Source: Clostridiales bacterium
GTDB taxonomy: Bacteria > Bacillota > Clostridia > Oscillospirales > Acutalibacteraceae
Direction of reading: 5' to 3'
Assembly (NCBI GenBank): GCA_019418545.1
Contig: DYBQ01000117.1
Coordinates: 424 to 6,622 of the forward strand
DNA length: 6,199 bases
In this document: positions 1-6,120 of the stretch, one piece after another
How positions within the stretch are numbered: the first letter of the stretch is position 1
How the letters are laid out: each line of letters begins with the position of its first letter
The notes under the pieces: generated by a model
What the model was told of the DNA's origin: nothing
Seen by the model: the letters and a program-made list of their open reading frames with translations, nothing else
The model's database searches: none
Position numbers and translations under genes: made by a program

Positions 1-611
1 CCCCGGAAGAATTTGTGCTGGGCGCTATGGCAACACTGCGCCAGCTGGAAACCAATCAGGAGCTGAAAGAGGCTTTCGGAAACGGATTTTATGAAATGAC
101 CCGCCACATTGTGGGCGTGCAGTTCCGAAATTGTGCAACGCTCGGCGGGAGCCTTGTTTCCCGGTTTGGTTTTTCCGACATCCTCACCTTTTTAATGGCG
201 CTGGACTGTCAGGTGGAGCTGGCTCATGCAGGGCTGGTTCCTTTGGCTGAGTATGCAAAAATGCCCTATGACAACGATGTGCTGGCAAAGGTACACATTT
301 TTAAAAACGGCCGCCGTGCTGCCTATGAGAGCCTGCGCCAGAGTGCCACCGATATTCCGGTGCTCACCTGCGCGGCTTCCGTGCTAGACGGAACTCTGCG
401 CGTTGTTATCGGCGCACGCCCCATGCGCGCAGTTGCTCTGGAATTCCCCTTCCCGGAAACCGATGAGGCACTGGCTCAAATTTGCCGTCAGGTGCAGGAG
501 ACAGTGCCGTTTGGCTCGAATCTCCGGGGCAGCGGGGAATACCGCCGCCATTTGGCAGGGGTTTTGTGCCGCCGTGCCGTATGTTCACTAAAGGAGGGTG
601 CTTCATGCTGA
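1..611 (+). CDS. Molybdenum hydroxylase FAD-binding subunit (XdhB/YgfM-like), 5'-partial
   Basis: FAD-binding subunit of a xanthine dehydrogenase-family hydroxylase; it should take electrons from the [2Fe-2S] subunit and pass them to an acceptor in the cytoplasm. The frame is open to the left edge (first full codon at base 3), giving 202 visible residues. Family members have roughly 260-290 residues, so about 60-90 N-terminal residues, including the first FAD-binding glycine motif, lie outside the window. Visible residues 41-51 (FRNCATLGGSL) match the second FAD-contact motif (N-x-A-T-[IL]-G-G-N), here with Ser for the final Asn, followed by the usual SD and LMALD. The C-terminal domain ends in the family signature LRGSGEYRRHLAGVL. 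The TGA stop overlaps the next gene by 7 bases, which implies translational coupling. The spacing of motifs resembles E. coli YgfM as well as XdhB, and I cannot separate the two. The family call is firm; the substrate is not shown. Confidence 0.9.
   Translation, partial: PEEFVLGAMATLRQLETNQELKEAFGNGFYEMTRHIVGVQFRNCATLGGSLVSRFGFSDILTFLMALDCQVELAHAGLVPLAEYAKMPYDNDVLAKVHIFKNGRRAAYESLRQSATDIPVLTCAASVLDGTLRVVIGARPMRAVALEFPFPETDEALAQICRQVQETVPFGSNLRGSGEYRRHLAGVLCRRAVCSLKEGASC
591..597 (+). promoter_or_regulatory. Ribosome binding site of the [2Fe-2S] subunit gene
   Basis: AAGGAGG ends 7 bases before the ATG at 605. It lies inside the end of the FAD-subunit gene and fixes ATG 605 as the start, although the same frame stays open further upstream. 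Confidence 0.85.
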
Positions 612-1069
612 TTACCGTGATGATAAACGGGAAAAAATATACCGACGAAATTGCGCCGGATATGGTTTTGCTTGACTATCTGCGTCAAAAAGGCTGCTAT
701 TCCGTCAAGCGGGGCTGTGAAACCTCCAACTGCGGCCTGTGCACCGTCCATCTGGACGGCAAGCCTATTCTTTCGTGCAGCTATCTGGCAGCAAGAGCCG
801 ACGGCCACAGTGTTACCACTCTGGAGGGCCTGCAGGAAGAGGCCGCCGAGTTCGGCGCGTTTTTGGCAGACCAGGGCGGCGAGCAGTGCGGCTTTTGCAG
901 CCCGGGCTTTATTATGAATGTACTGGCCATGGTGCGGGAGCTGAAAAACCCCACCGAAGCCGAAATTTTGGAATATCTTTCCGGCAACCTGTGCCGCTGC
1001 ACCGGCTACCAGAGCCAGCTGCGGGCGATTAAAAACTATCTGGCACACAAGCAGGAGGTGCAGTCATGA
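605..1069 (+). CDS. Molybdenum hydroxylase [2Fe-2S] iron-sulfur subunit (XdhC-type)
   Basis: Small electron-transfer subunit of 154 residues, a normal length for stand-alone members of this family. It relays electrons from the molybdenum site to FAD through two [2Fe-2S] clusters. The N-terminal plant-ferredoxin-like domain carries C38-x4-C43-x2-C46 with the fourth ligand C58 (CETSNCGLC, then LSC). The C-terminal helical domain carries C95-G-F-C98 and C130-R-C132 within QCGFCSPGF and NLCRCTGY, the signature of the second cluster. All eight ligands are present, so the protein looks functional. An extra Cys, C31, lies just before the first cluster. The gene overlaps the FAD-subunit gene by 7 bases and the large-subunit gene by 4 (ATGA), so the three chains are probably made in step and assemble together. 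Note that XdhC in E. coli naming means this Fe-S subunit; elsewhere the name means an unrelated maturation chaperone. Confidence 0.95.
   Translation: MLITVMINGKKYTDEIAPDMVLLDYLRQKGCYSVKRGCETSNCGLCTVHLDGKPILSCSYLAARADGHSVTTLEGLQEEAAEFGAFLADQGGEQCGFCSPGFIMNVLAMVRELKNPTEAEILEYLSGNLCRCTGYQSQLRAIKNYLAHKQEVQS
1053..1058 (+). promoter_or_regulatory. Ribosome binding site of the molybdopterin subunit gene
   Basis: AGGAGG lies 7 bases before the ATG at 1066, inside the last codons of the [2Fe-2S] subunit gene. With the ATGA overlap it supports coupled translation. Confidence 0.85.
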
Positions 1070-3345
1070 GTTTTGTCAATGCGCCCATCCGCAAAAAGGA
1101 CGCCATGAGCCTTGTCACCGGAAAACCCGTTTATACCGGCGATTTGATTCCTCAAAATGCGCTGGTGGTAAAGCTTTTGCGCAGCCCTCATGCCAATGCG
1201 GATATCGAGTCCATTAACACAGCCGCCGCCCTCAAGGTGCCCGGTGTTTGCTGTATCCTCACCTGGGAGGATGTACCCGACGCCCGTTTTACTACGGCCG
1301 GACAAACCTATCCCGAGCCCAGCCCCTATGACCGCTTGATTCTCGACCGTCATCTGCGCTGCTATGGCGACCCGGTGGCCATTGTAGCCGCCGAAAACGA
1401 GCAGGCAGCCGACAAGGCTTTGCGGCTGATTAAAGTAAAGTATCATGTGATGGAGCCGCTCCTGGACTTTACTAAAGCCAAGGATAACCCCATTCTTGTC
1501 CATCCCGAGGACAATTTCCGCGCCCTGTGCCCGGTGGGAGCCGATAATAAGCGGAACCTGTGCAGCACAGAGCGGATGGACATTGGGGACGTGGACGAGG
1601 TGCTCAAGAGCTGCGATGTGGTGGTGGAGCGCACCTTCAACACCAAGGCCAATAATCAGGCCATGATGGAAACCTTCCGCACCTTTTCCTATATTGACGA
1701 ATATGGCCGCCTGACAGTGGTAAGCTCCACCCAGGTGCCCTTCCATGCCCGCCGGATTCTTTCTAACGCATTGCAGATTCCCAAGTCCAGAATCCGTGTG
1801 GTCAAGCCCCGGATTGGCGGCGGCTTTGGTGCAAAACAGAGTGTGGTCAGCGAGCTTTTCCCTGCCATCGTCACCCTCAAAACTGGGCGGGCAGCCAGTA
1901 TCATCTATTCCCGGGAAGAGAGCATGACCAACGGCTCCCCCCGCCATCAGATGCAGATGAAGGTACGGGTAGGCGCAAGTAAGGATGGCGTGATTCGCGC
2001 CATTGATTTGTATGCTCTGTCCAATGCCGGCGCCTATGGCGACCACGGCCCCACTACCATTGGGCTGGTAGGGCACAAGGCGCTTTCCCTCTATGGCGGC
2101 CTGGAAGCAGCCCGTTTTGACAATGAAGTGGTATATACCAACACCATGGGCGGCGGTGCATACCGCGGTTATGGCGCAACCCAGGGTATTTTTGCAGTGG
2201 AATCTGCTGTGAGTGAATTGGCGGCAAAGCTGAATATGGACCCCTGTGTGCTGCGGGAAAAGAACATGGTGGCACAGGGCCAGATGATGCCCACCTATTA
2301 TAACGAGCCGTGCAACAGCTGTACTTTGGACAAGTGTATGGCAAAAGCCAAAGAGATGATGGACTGGGACAACAAATATCCCCGCCGCGTTTTGGAAAAC
2401 GGCCACATCCGCAGCGTAGGCGTGGCCATGGCCATGCAGGGCAGCGGTATTTCCGGCGTGGACATTGCCAGTGTGGAAATCCGCCTCAATGACGACGGGT
2501 TTTATACCCTGCTGCTGGGCTGCACCGATATGGGCACCGGCTGCGACACCATCCTTTCTCAAATGGCGGCAGACTGCCTGGACTGCGATTTTGACAGGAT
2601 TGCCGTCCGCGGCGTGGATACGGACTTTTCTCCCTATGACACCGGCTCCTATGCTTCCTCCACCACCTATGTTACCGGTATGGCAGTGGTCAAAACCTGT
2701 CAGGTGCTGCGGGAGAAGATTTTGAAAACCGGCGCTTCCATGCTGAACGTTCCCGAGGAAACCGCCGAATTTGACGGCAAGCGGGTGTTTGTCCCCGGTA
2801 CGGACAAACAGGTCACGCTGGAAGAAATCGGCTATGCCAGCTACGAAGGCCACAACCGGTGCCTGTCCGCCAGCGAGTCCCATTCTTCGCCCATTTCGCC
2901 GCCGCCGTTTATGGTGGGCATGGCAGAAATCGACCTTGACCCGGAAACCGGCAAGGTTGAAGTGGTGGACTATGTGGGCGCAGTGGACTGCGGCACCGTT
3001 ATCAACACCAATCTGGCCCGGGTGCAGACCGAAGGCGGCATTGTGCAGGGCATCGGCATGGCGCTGTATGAGGACATCTGCTACAGTGCCAGCGGCAAAA
3101 TGGAGAGCAACTCCTTCCTGCAATACAAAATTCCCAGCCGTTTGGACGTGGGCAAAATCCGCATTGAATTTGAAAGCAGCTATGAGCCCACCGGCCCCTT
3201 TGGCGCAAAGTCCATTGGCGAGCTGGTGATTAACACCCCGGCTCCGGCCATTATGAATGCACTGTATAATGCAACCGGATGCTTCTTCGACACGCTCCCG
3301 GTTCGCAGTGAAGATATTTTCTTTGCTATGAAAGAAAAAAAATAA
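1066..3345 (+). CDS. Molybdenum hydroxylase large subunit, molybdopterin-binding (XdhA-type)
   Basis: Catalytic subunit of 759 residues, typical for a separate molybdopterin chain. Xanthine dehydrogenase-family enzymes hydroxylate a carbon next to a ring nitrogen or an aldehyde, using water as the oxygen source. Residues 1-130 form the small a/b hammerhead domain. Two molybdopterin-binding domains follow. Cofactor and active-site motifs are GGGFGAKQ (251-258), AYRGYG (365-370), TDMGTGCDTILSQ (487-499), SPYDTGSYASSTTYVTG (522-538) and FGAKSIGE (712-719). E719 matches the catalytic base (bovine E1261) and R367 the substrate-stabilising Arg (bovine R880). The position of bovine E802 is Gln (Q258). 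The chain is Cys-rich (19 by my count), with C416-x2-C419-x4-C424 in the linker region. It resembles prokaryotic XdhA more than CO dehydrogenase or aldehyde oxidoreductase, but xanthine as substrate is only a guess. The gene overlaps its upstream neighbour by 4 bases. Confidence 0.93.
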   Translation: MSFVNAPIRKKDAMSLVTGKPVYTGDLIPQNALVVKLLRSPHANADIESINTAAALKVPGVCCILTWEDVPDARFTTAGQTYPEPSPYDRLILDRHLRCYGDPVAIVAAENEQAADKALRLIKVKYHVMEPLLDFTKAKDNPILVHPEDNFRALCPVGADNKRNLCSTERMDIGDVDEVLKSCDVVVERTFNTKANNQAMMETFRTFSYIDEYGRLTVVSSTQVPFHARRILSNALQIPKSRIRVVKPRIGGGFGAKQSVVSELFPAIVTLKTGRAASIIYSREESMTNGSPRHQMQMKVRVGASKDGVIRAIDLYALSNAGAYGDHGPTTIGLVGHKALSLYGGLEAARFDNEVVYTNTMGGGAYRGYGATQGIFAVESAVSELAAKLNMDPCVLREKNMVAQGQMMPTYYNEPCNSCTLDKCMAKAKEMMDWDNKYPRRVLENGHIRSVGVAMAMQGSGISGVDIASVEIRLNDDGFYTLLLGCTDMGTGCDTILSQMAADCLDCDFDRIAVRGVDTDFSPYDTGSYASSTTYVTGMAVVKTCQVLREKILKTGASMLNVPEETAEFDGKRVFVPGTDKQVTLEEIGYASYEGHNRCLSASESHSSPISPPPFMVGMAEIDLDPETGKVEVVDYVGAVDCGTVINTNLARVQTEGGIVQGIGMALYEDICYSASGKMESNSFLQYKIPSRLDVGKIRIEFESSYEPTGPFGAKSIGELVINTPAPAIMNALYNATGCFFDTLPVRSEDIFFAMKEKK

Positions 3346-3351
3346 AAACCA

Positions 3352-3358
3352 AAGGAGG
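3352..3358 (+). promoter_or_regulatory. Ribosome binding site pointing to a CTG start
   Basis: AAGGAGG sits in the 21-base gap after the large-subunit stop. The only start-like codon at normal distance in the nucleotidyltransferase frame is CTG 3367, 8 bases downstream. No ATG, GTG or TTG occurs in frame between the previous in-frame stop (3343) and TTG 3454. Confidence 0.75.
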
Positions 3359-3366
3359 CGTTCCCA

Positions 3367-3918
3367 CTGAAAATTGATATTATCCTGTTAGCGGGCGGCG
3401 CTTCCCGGCGTTTTGGCGGCCAAAAGCTGACTGCCGATTTTTATGGCAAGCCTTTGTATCAATATGCACTGGAAGCCCTTTCCGCCATTGAGGAGCATCC
3501 GGTGCGGGTGGTAACCCGGAACCCGGAAATTTGTGAAGCCGCCCGAAAATTAGGGTTTTACCCAGTCGAAGCGCCGCCCCCAAACGAGGGGGTGGCGGCT
3601 TCCATCCGGGCAGGAGTGAGGGCCAGCCGTCCCAACGCATTTTTGTGCTTTTTTGTGTGCGACCAGCCGTTTTTTACCGGGGAAGAATTCCTCCGGTTTT
3701 TGGATGCATTCAAAGCCAGCGGGAAAGCCTTTGGCCGTGTGTGCTGCAAAAACCGTATGGGAAGCCCCTGTATATTCCCGCCCGGCGCTCACCGGGATTT
3801 GCTGCTGCTGACAGGGGACGAAGGCGGAAGGCTGATTTTGCGGCAAAAGCAGGAAGAAACCTTTTTCTATCCGGTGCCGGAAAGGGCCTTGCAGGACTTT
3901 GATGTACCGTGGGACTAA
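3367..3918 (+). CDS. mocA: Molybdenum cofactor cytidylyltransferase, MocA/YgfJ family
   Basis: Nucleotidyltransferase of the MobA/MocA fold, expected to join CMP from CTP to molybdopterin and so form the cytosine dinucleotide cofactor used by bacterial xanthine dehydrogenase-family enzymes. With the CTG start it has 183 residues, close to E. coli MocA (192). The N-terminus reads MKIDIILLAGGASRRFGGQK: a first beta strand, the LAGG nucleotide loop (8-11) and K20. Further motifs are NEGVAASIRAG (73-83), VCDQP with the expected metal-binding D99 (97-101), GSPCIFP (132-138), TGDEGGR (149-155) and a terminal DVPWD like the tail of this family. Starting at TTG 3454 would remove the nucleotide loop, so the upstream start is required. 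YgfJ-type members accompany selenium-dependent hydroxylases, so a role dedicated to this enzyme is likely. GTP-using MobA is less likely given the neighbours. The stop overlaps the convergent deacetylase gene. Confidence 0.85.
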   Translation: MKIDIILLAGGASRRFGGQKLTADFYGKPLYQYALEALSAIEEHPVRVVTRNPEICEAARKLGFYPVEAPPPNEGVAASIRAGVRASRPNAFLCFFVCDQPFFTGEEFLRFLDAFKASGKAFGRVCCKNRMGSPCIFPPGAHRDLLLLTGDEGGRLILRQKQEETFFYPVPERALQDFDVPWD

Positions 3919-4745
3919 TCGCCAGCTTTTCCCTGCATTTTTTCATACAGCTGGGGCAGGGTGCCGAAGGTATAGCCCATTTGCTCCCACCGGGTTAAAA
4001 GCTCGTCGAGAATTTCGGCGTTGGTTTGAGAGGTGCTGTGCAGCAAAACCACTGCGCCGGGATGGATGCGGCTCAAAAGCTTTTGAAAGGCTTCTTCCCG
4101 GCTGGGCTGTTTGTCCTGATACCAGTCTACATAGGCAAGGCTCCAAAAAACCGTCCGATAGCCAAGCTCCTGTGCCTGCTTCAAATTGCTTTCGCTGAAT
4201 TTCCCCTGAGGCGGGCGGTAATATTTCTGCATCTTCTGGCCGGTGGTTTCTTCATAAAGGGCTTCCAGCTGGGAAAGCTCTTTAGAAAAGGCTTCTTTGT
4301 CGGAAATAGCCGACATGTCCGGGTGATGATAGGTGTGGTTTCCCACCAGATGCCCCTCGTCCACCATCCGTTTCACAAGCTCCGGGCTGGTTTCGATATA
4401 ATTGCCCACCACAAAAAAGGCCGCTTTTACCGAATGCTTTTTCAGCGCGTCCAAAATGGCCGGGGTACATCCGTTTTCATAGCCCGCGTCAAAGGTTAAA
4501 TAAATCACCTTTTCATCGGAAGAGCCGGCATAACAGGCATCATATTGGGAAAGAAATTCCGAAGAAGCATTCCCCACCGGGGTTTTCCCTTCCTGCTGAA
4601 AGCTCAGCCCCCAGTTGGTATCGGCAGAAGCAGCCGGTGCGGCTGCCTGGACCGTGCGGATGAGCACGCCGGTCAAAATGCCGGCTGCCAGAAGAAGCCC
4701 TCCCAGCCCGGCCAATACCTGGCGTTTTCGTAATACCATAAACAT
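3915..4745 (-). CDS. pdaA: PdaA-like polysaccharide deacetylase (delta-lactam-biosynthetic de-N-acetylase)
   Basis: Carbohydrate esterase family 4 protein. PdaA removes the acetyl group from muramic acid in spore peptidoglycan, a step toward the cortex muramic delta-lactam needed for germination. The start at ATG 4745 is chosen because AAGGG lies 10 bases upstream; GTG 4754 is too close to it. This gives 276 residues. Residues 10-29 are a hydrophobic helix after basic residues, followed by VQA-A (32-35), either a signal peptide or an anchor, so it acts outside the membrane. Catalytic motifs are TFDAG with D86 (84-88), NHTYHH with H137 and H141 (136-141), RPPQG (177-181), DW (207-208) and LLHS with H236 (234-237). 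TFDxGYENG, GNH, FWS and AYVDW closely match B. subtilis PdaA as I remember it. Ala87 replaces the second Asp of the usual TFDD motif, as Asn does in B. subtilis PdaA. It is transcribed alone, toward the hydroxylase operon. Confidence 0.88.
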   Translation of the reverse strand: MFMVLRKRQVLAGLGGLLLAAGILTGVLIRTVQAAAPAASADTNWGLSFQQEGKTPVGNASSEFLSQYDACYAGSSDEKVIYLTFDAGYENGCTPAILDALKKHSVKAAFFVVGNYIETSPELVKRMVDEGHLVGNHTYHHPDMSAISDKEAFSKELSQLEALYEETTGQKMQKYYRPPQGKFSESNLKQAQELGYRTVFWSLAYVDWYQDKQPSREEAFQKLLSRIHPGAVVLLHSTSQTNAEILDELLTRWEQMGYTFGTLPQLYEKMQGKAGD

Positions 4746-4755
4746 ACGTCCCACG

Positions 4756-4760
4756 CCCTT
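4756..4760 (-). promoter_or_regulatory. Probable ribosome binding site of pdaA
   Basis: On the minus strand AAGGG ends 10 bases before ATG 4745, 16 before ATG 4739 and 1 before GTG 4754. It is a weaker match than the sites in the hydroxylase operon, but it favours ATG 4745. Confidence 0.55.
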
Positions 4761-4841
4761 TCATTTCATGCTTCTATACCATATGGCATCCAAAAGAATT
4801 CTATGCGTAAAAAACGAAGTCTCTTTCAGAAAGCGGCTTTT

Positions 4842-4872
4842 AAAAATCCCGGTGCAGATTCTTTGCGCCGGG
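4842..4872. terminator. GC-rich hairpin flanked by T-rich tracts, terminator-like
   Basis: CCCGGTGC (4848-4855) pairs with GCGCCGGG (4865-4872) over 8 pairs with one G-T wobble and a 9-base loop. Read on the minus strand the stem is followed by A and five T (4846-4842), a good intrinsic-terminator form. Read on the plus strand it is followed by TATTTACTTTTT, a weaker tail. No gene ends directly before it on either strand. It sits immediately upstream of the prfB promoter, so it may insulate prfB from read-through or block antisense transcripts. It could instead be a structural or operator palindrome. Confidence 0.5.
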
Positions 4873-4874
4873 TA

Positions 4875-4903
4875 TTTACTTTTTGATAGGAATCTTCTAT
4901 AAT
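4875..4903 (+). promoter_or_regulatory. Sigma-A-type promoter for prfB
   Basis: TTTACT (4875-4880) is followed after 17 bases by a perfect TATAAT (4898-4903), predicting a transcript start near 4910 and a leader of about 80 bases. An overlapping alternative is TTGATA (4883-4888), 17 bases, TACAGT (4906-4911). The first has the better -10 and is preferred. Confidence 0.7.
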
Positions 4904-4918
4904 ATTACAGTTAAGGAT

Positions 4919-4981
4919 ATGTTGCAACTAGGGATGCTGCGGGCAGGAAAAGCTGGGGCGTCACGAAAAAATAATGACTGA
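4919..4981 (+). other. Possible 20-codon upstream reading frame in the prfB leader
   Basis: ATG 4919 opens a 20-codon frame that ends with TGA at 4979-4981, on the edge of the prfB ribosome binding site. AAGGA (4913-4917) is only one base from the ATG, too close for good initiation, so translation is doubtful. It is listed because a UGA-terminated leader frame before the gene for the UGA release factor could be regulatory. It may equally be chance. Confidence 0.15.
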
Positions 4982-4984
4982 GGT
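4980..4984 (+). promoter_or_regulatory. Ribosome binding site of prfB
   Basis: GAGGT lies 8 bases before ATG 4993. It supports this start over the out-of-frame ATG at 4974. Confidence 0.65.
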
Positions 4985-4992
4985 AGAAAACT

Positions 4993-6120
4993 ATGCTGCA
5001 ATTTGAAGAAGTGAAACAGGCGCTGACCGATTTGGAGCCGGAGCTTCGGGATTTGGCGGATGCGCTGGGACTGGAAAAAACAAAAGAAGAGATTGAAAAG
5101 CTGGAGCAGCAGGCAGCGGCGCCGGGATTTTGGGATGATTTGGAGAACACCCAAAAGGTCCTGCAGCGTACCAGTGCGCTGAAAAACAAGGTGGAAAAAT
5201 ATACCCGTCTGCAGGGGCAGTTTGACGATGCCATGGCGCTGGCGGAGATGGGGGACGAGGCAGAGGATTTGTCCATTTTGCCCGAAGCCCAGGAAGAACT
5301 TGAAAAATTTAAGGAAAGCTTGGAAGCGCTGCGCCTGACAACCTTGCTCACCGGCGAATATGACAGCAAAAATGCCATCCTCACCTTCCATGCAGGTGCA
5401 GGCGGAACCGAGGCGCAGGACTGGGCAGAGATGCTGTATCGGATGTATAACCGCTGGGGCGAGCGTCACGGCTTCCAGGTGAAAACTCTGGACTTTTTGG
5501 ACGGCGAAGAAGCCGGCCTGAAAAGCGCCTCTGTTTTGGTGGAAGGCGAAAATGCCTATGGCTTTTTGAAGAGCGAAGCAGGCGTTCACCGTTTGGTGCG
5601 GGTTTCCCCCTTTGACGCCTCCGGCCGCCGTCACACTTCCTTTGCATCTTTGGAAGTGATGCCGGAAATTGACGACACCATCGAGGTGGAGATTGACCCG
5701 GCAGACATTAAAATGGATGTATACCGTGCCAGCGGCGCAGGCGGACAGAAGGTTAACAAAACCTCTTCGGCTGTCCGTTTGACCCATATCCCCACAGGCA
5801 TCGTGGTAGCCTGCCAGGTAGAGCGCAGCCAGTATCAAAACCGTGATGTGGCCATGCGTATGCTGAAATCCAAGCTCATCGAAATTAAGGAGCGGGAGCA
5901 TTTGGAAAAAATCAGCGATATCAAGGGCGAGCAAAAGGAAATTGCCTGGGGCAGCCAGATTCGCTCCTATGTGTTCATGCCGTATACGCTGGTGAAGGAC
6001 CACCGCACCGGTTTTGAATCGGGCAATATCAACGCCGTGATGGATGGGGATTTGGACGGCTTTATCAACGCCTATTTGAAGGCCGGCAGCCTGGACGCCA
6101 TTACAGAGGATGTTGACTAG
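4993..6120 (+). CDS. prfB: Peptide chain release factor 2 (RF2)
   Basis: Class I release factor that reads UGA and UAA in the ribosomal A site and triggers peptide release. It has 375 residues (E. coli RF2 has 365) and aligns without gaps at the key sites: HAGAGGTEAQDWAEM (133-147), the SPF stop-recognition tripeptide (205-207), GRRHTSF (211-217) and the catalytic GGQ (250-252) within RASGAGGQKVNK. SPF rather than PxT separates it from RF1. Residue 246 is Ala, as in most bacteria. The N-terminal part is rich in charged helices (domain 1). The gene is a single continuous frame: around codons 25-26, where the UGA of the autoregulatory +1 frameshift normally lies, it reads CTG GGA. Its own stop is UAG, which only RF1 reads. 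It has its own promoter and appears to be transcribed apart from the hydroxylase genes. Confidence 0.97.
   Translation: MLQFEEVKQALTDLEPELRDLADALGLEKTKEEIEKLEQQAAAPGFWDDLENTQKVLQRTSALKNKVEKYTRLQGQFDDAMALAEMGDEAEDLSILPEAQEELEKFKESLEALRLTTLLTGEYDSKNAILTFHAGAGGTEAQDWAEMLYRMYNRWGERHGFQVKTLDFLDGEEAGLKSASVLVEGENAYGFLKSEAGVHRLVRVSPFDASGRRHTSFASLEVMPEIDDTIEVEIDPADIKMDVYRASGAGGQKVNKTSSAVRLTHIPTGIVVACQVERSQYQNRDVAMRMLKSKLIEIKEREHLEKISDIKGEQKEIAWGSQIRSYVFMPYTLVKDHRTGFESGNINAVMDGDLDGFINAYLKAGSLDAITEDVD

Noticed and set aside
1036..3123. Long open frame of 695 codons on the minus strand across the large hydroxylase subunit gene
   Set aside because: It is a shadow of the real gene. Its translation is rich in His, Gly and Ala with no family motif, and the plus-strand frame carries all the hydroxylase motifs.
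3931..3961. CCCTGC/GCAGGG inverted repeat as a terminator for mocA
   Set aside because: The loop is about 19 bases, no T run follows on the plus strand, and it lies within pdaA coding sequence.
4779..4806. Sigma-G-like forespore promoter for pdaA on the minus strand (GCATAG at 4806-4801, CATATGG at 4785-4779)
   Set aside because: The 15-base spacer is short and the -10 box lacks the final TA of the consensus as I know it, so it is too weak to annotate even though pdaA is a sigma-G gene in B. subtilis.
4974..5006. Programmed +1 frameshift joining the 10-codon frame at 4974 to prfB at its UGA
   Set aside because: The frames are related by +1, but the site reads ATT TGA A rather than CTT TGA C, lies far from the conserved position, lacks a close stimulatory purine tract, and prfB has its own start with a suitable ribosome binding site.
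4897..6003. 368-codon open frame on the minus strand across prfB
   Set aside because: The plus strand encodes RF2 with all motifs at the expected positions; the minus-strand product shows no recognisable domain.
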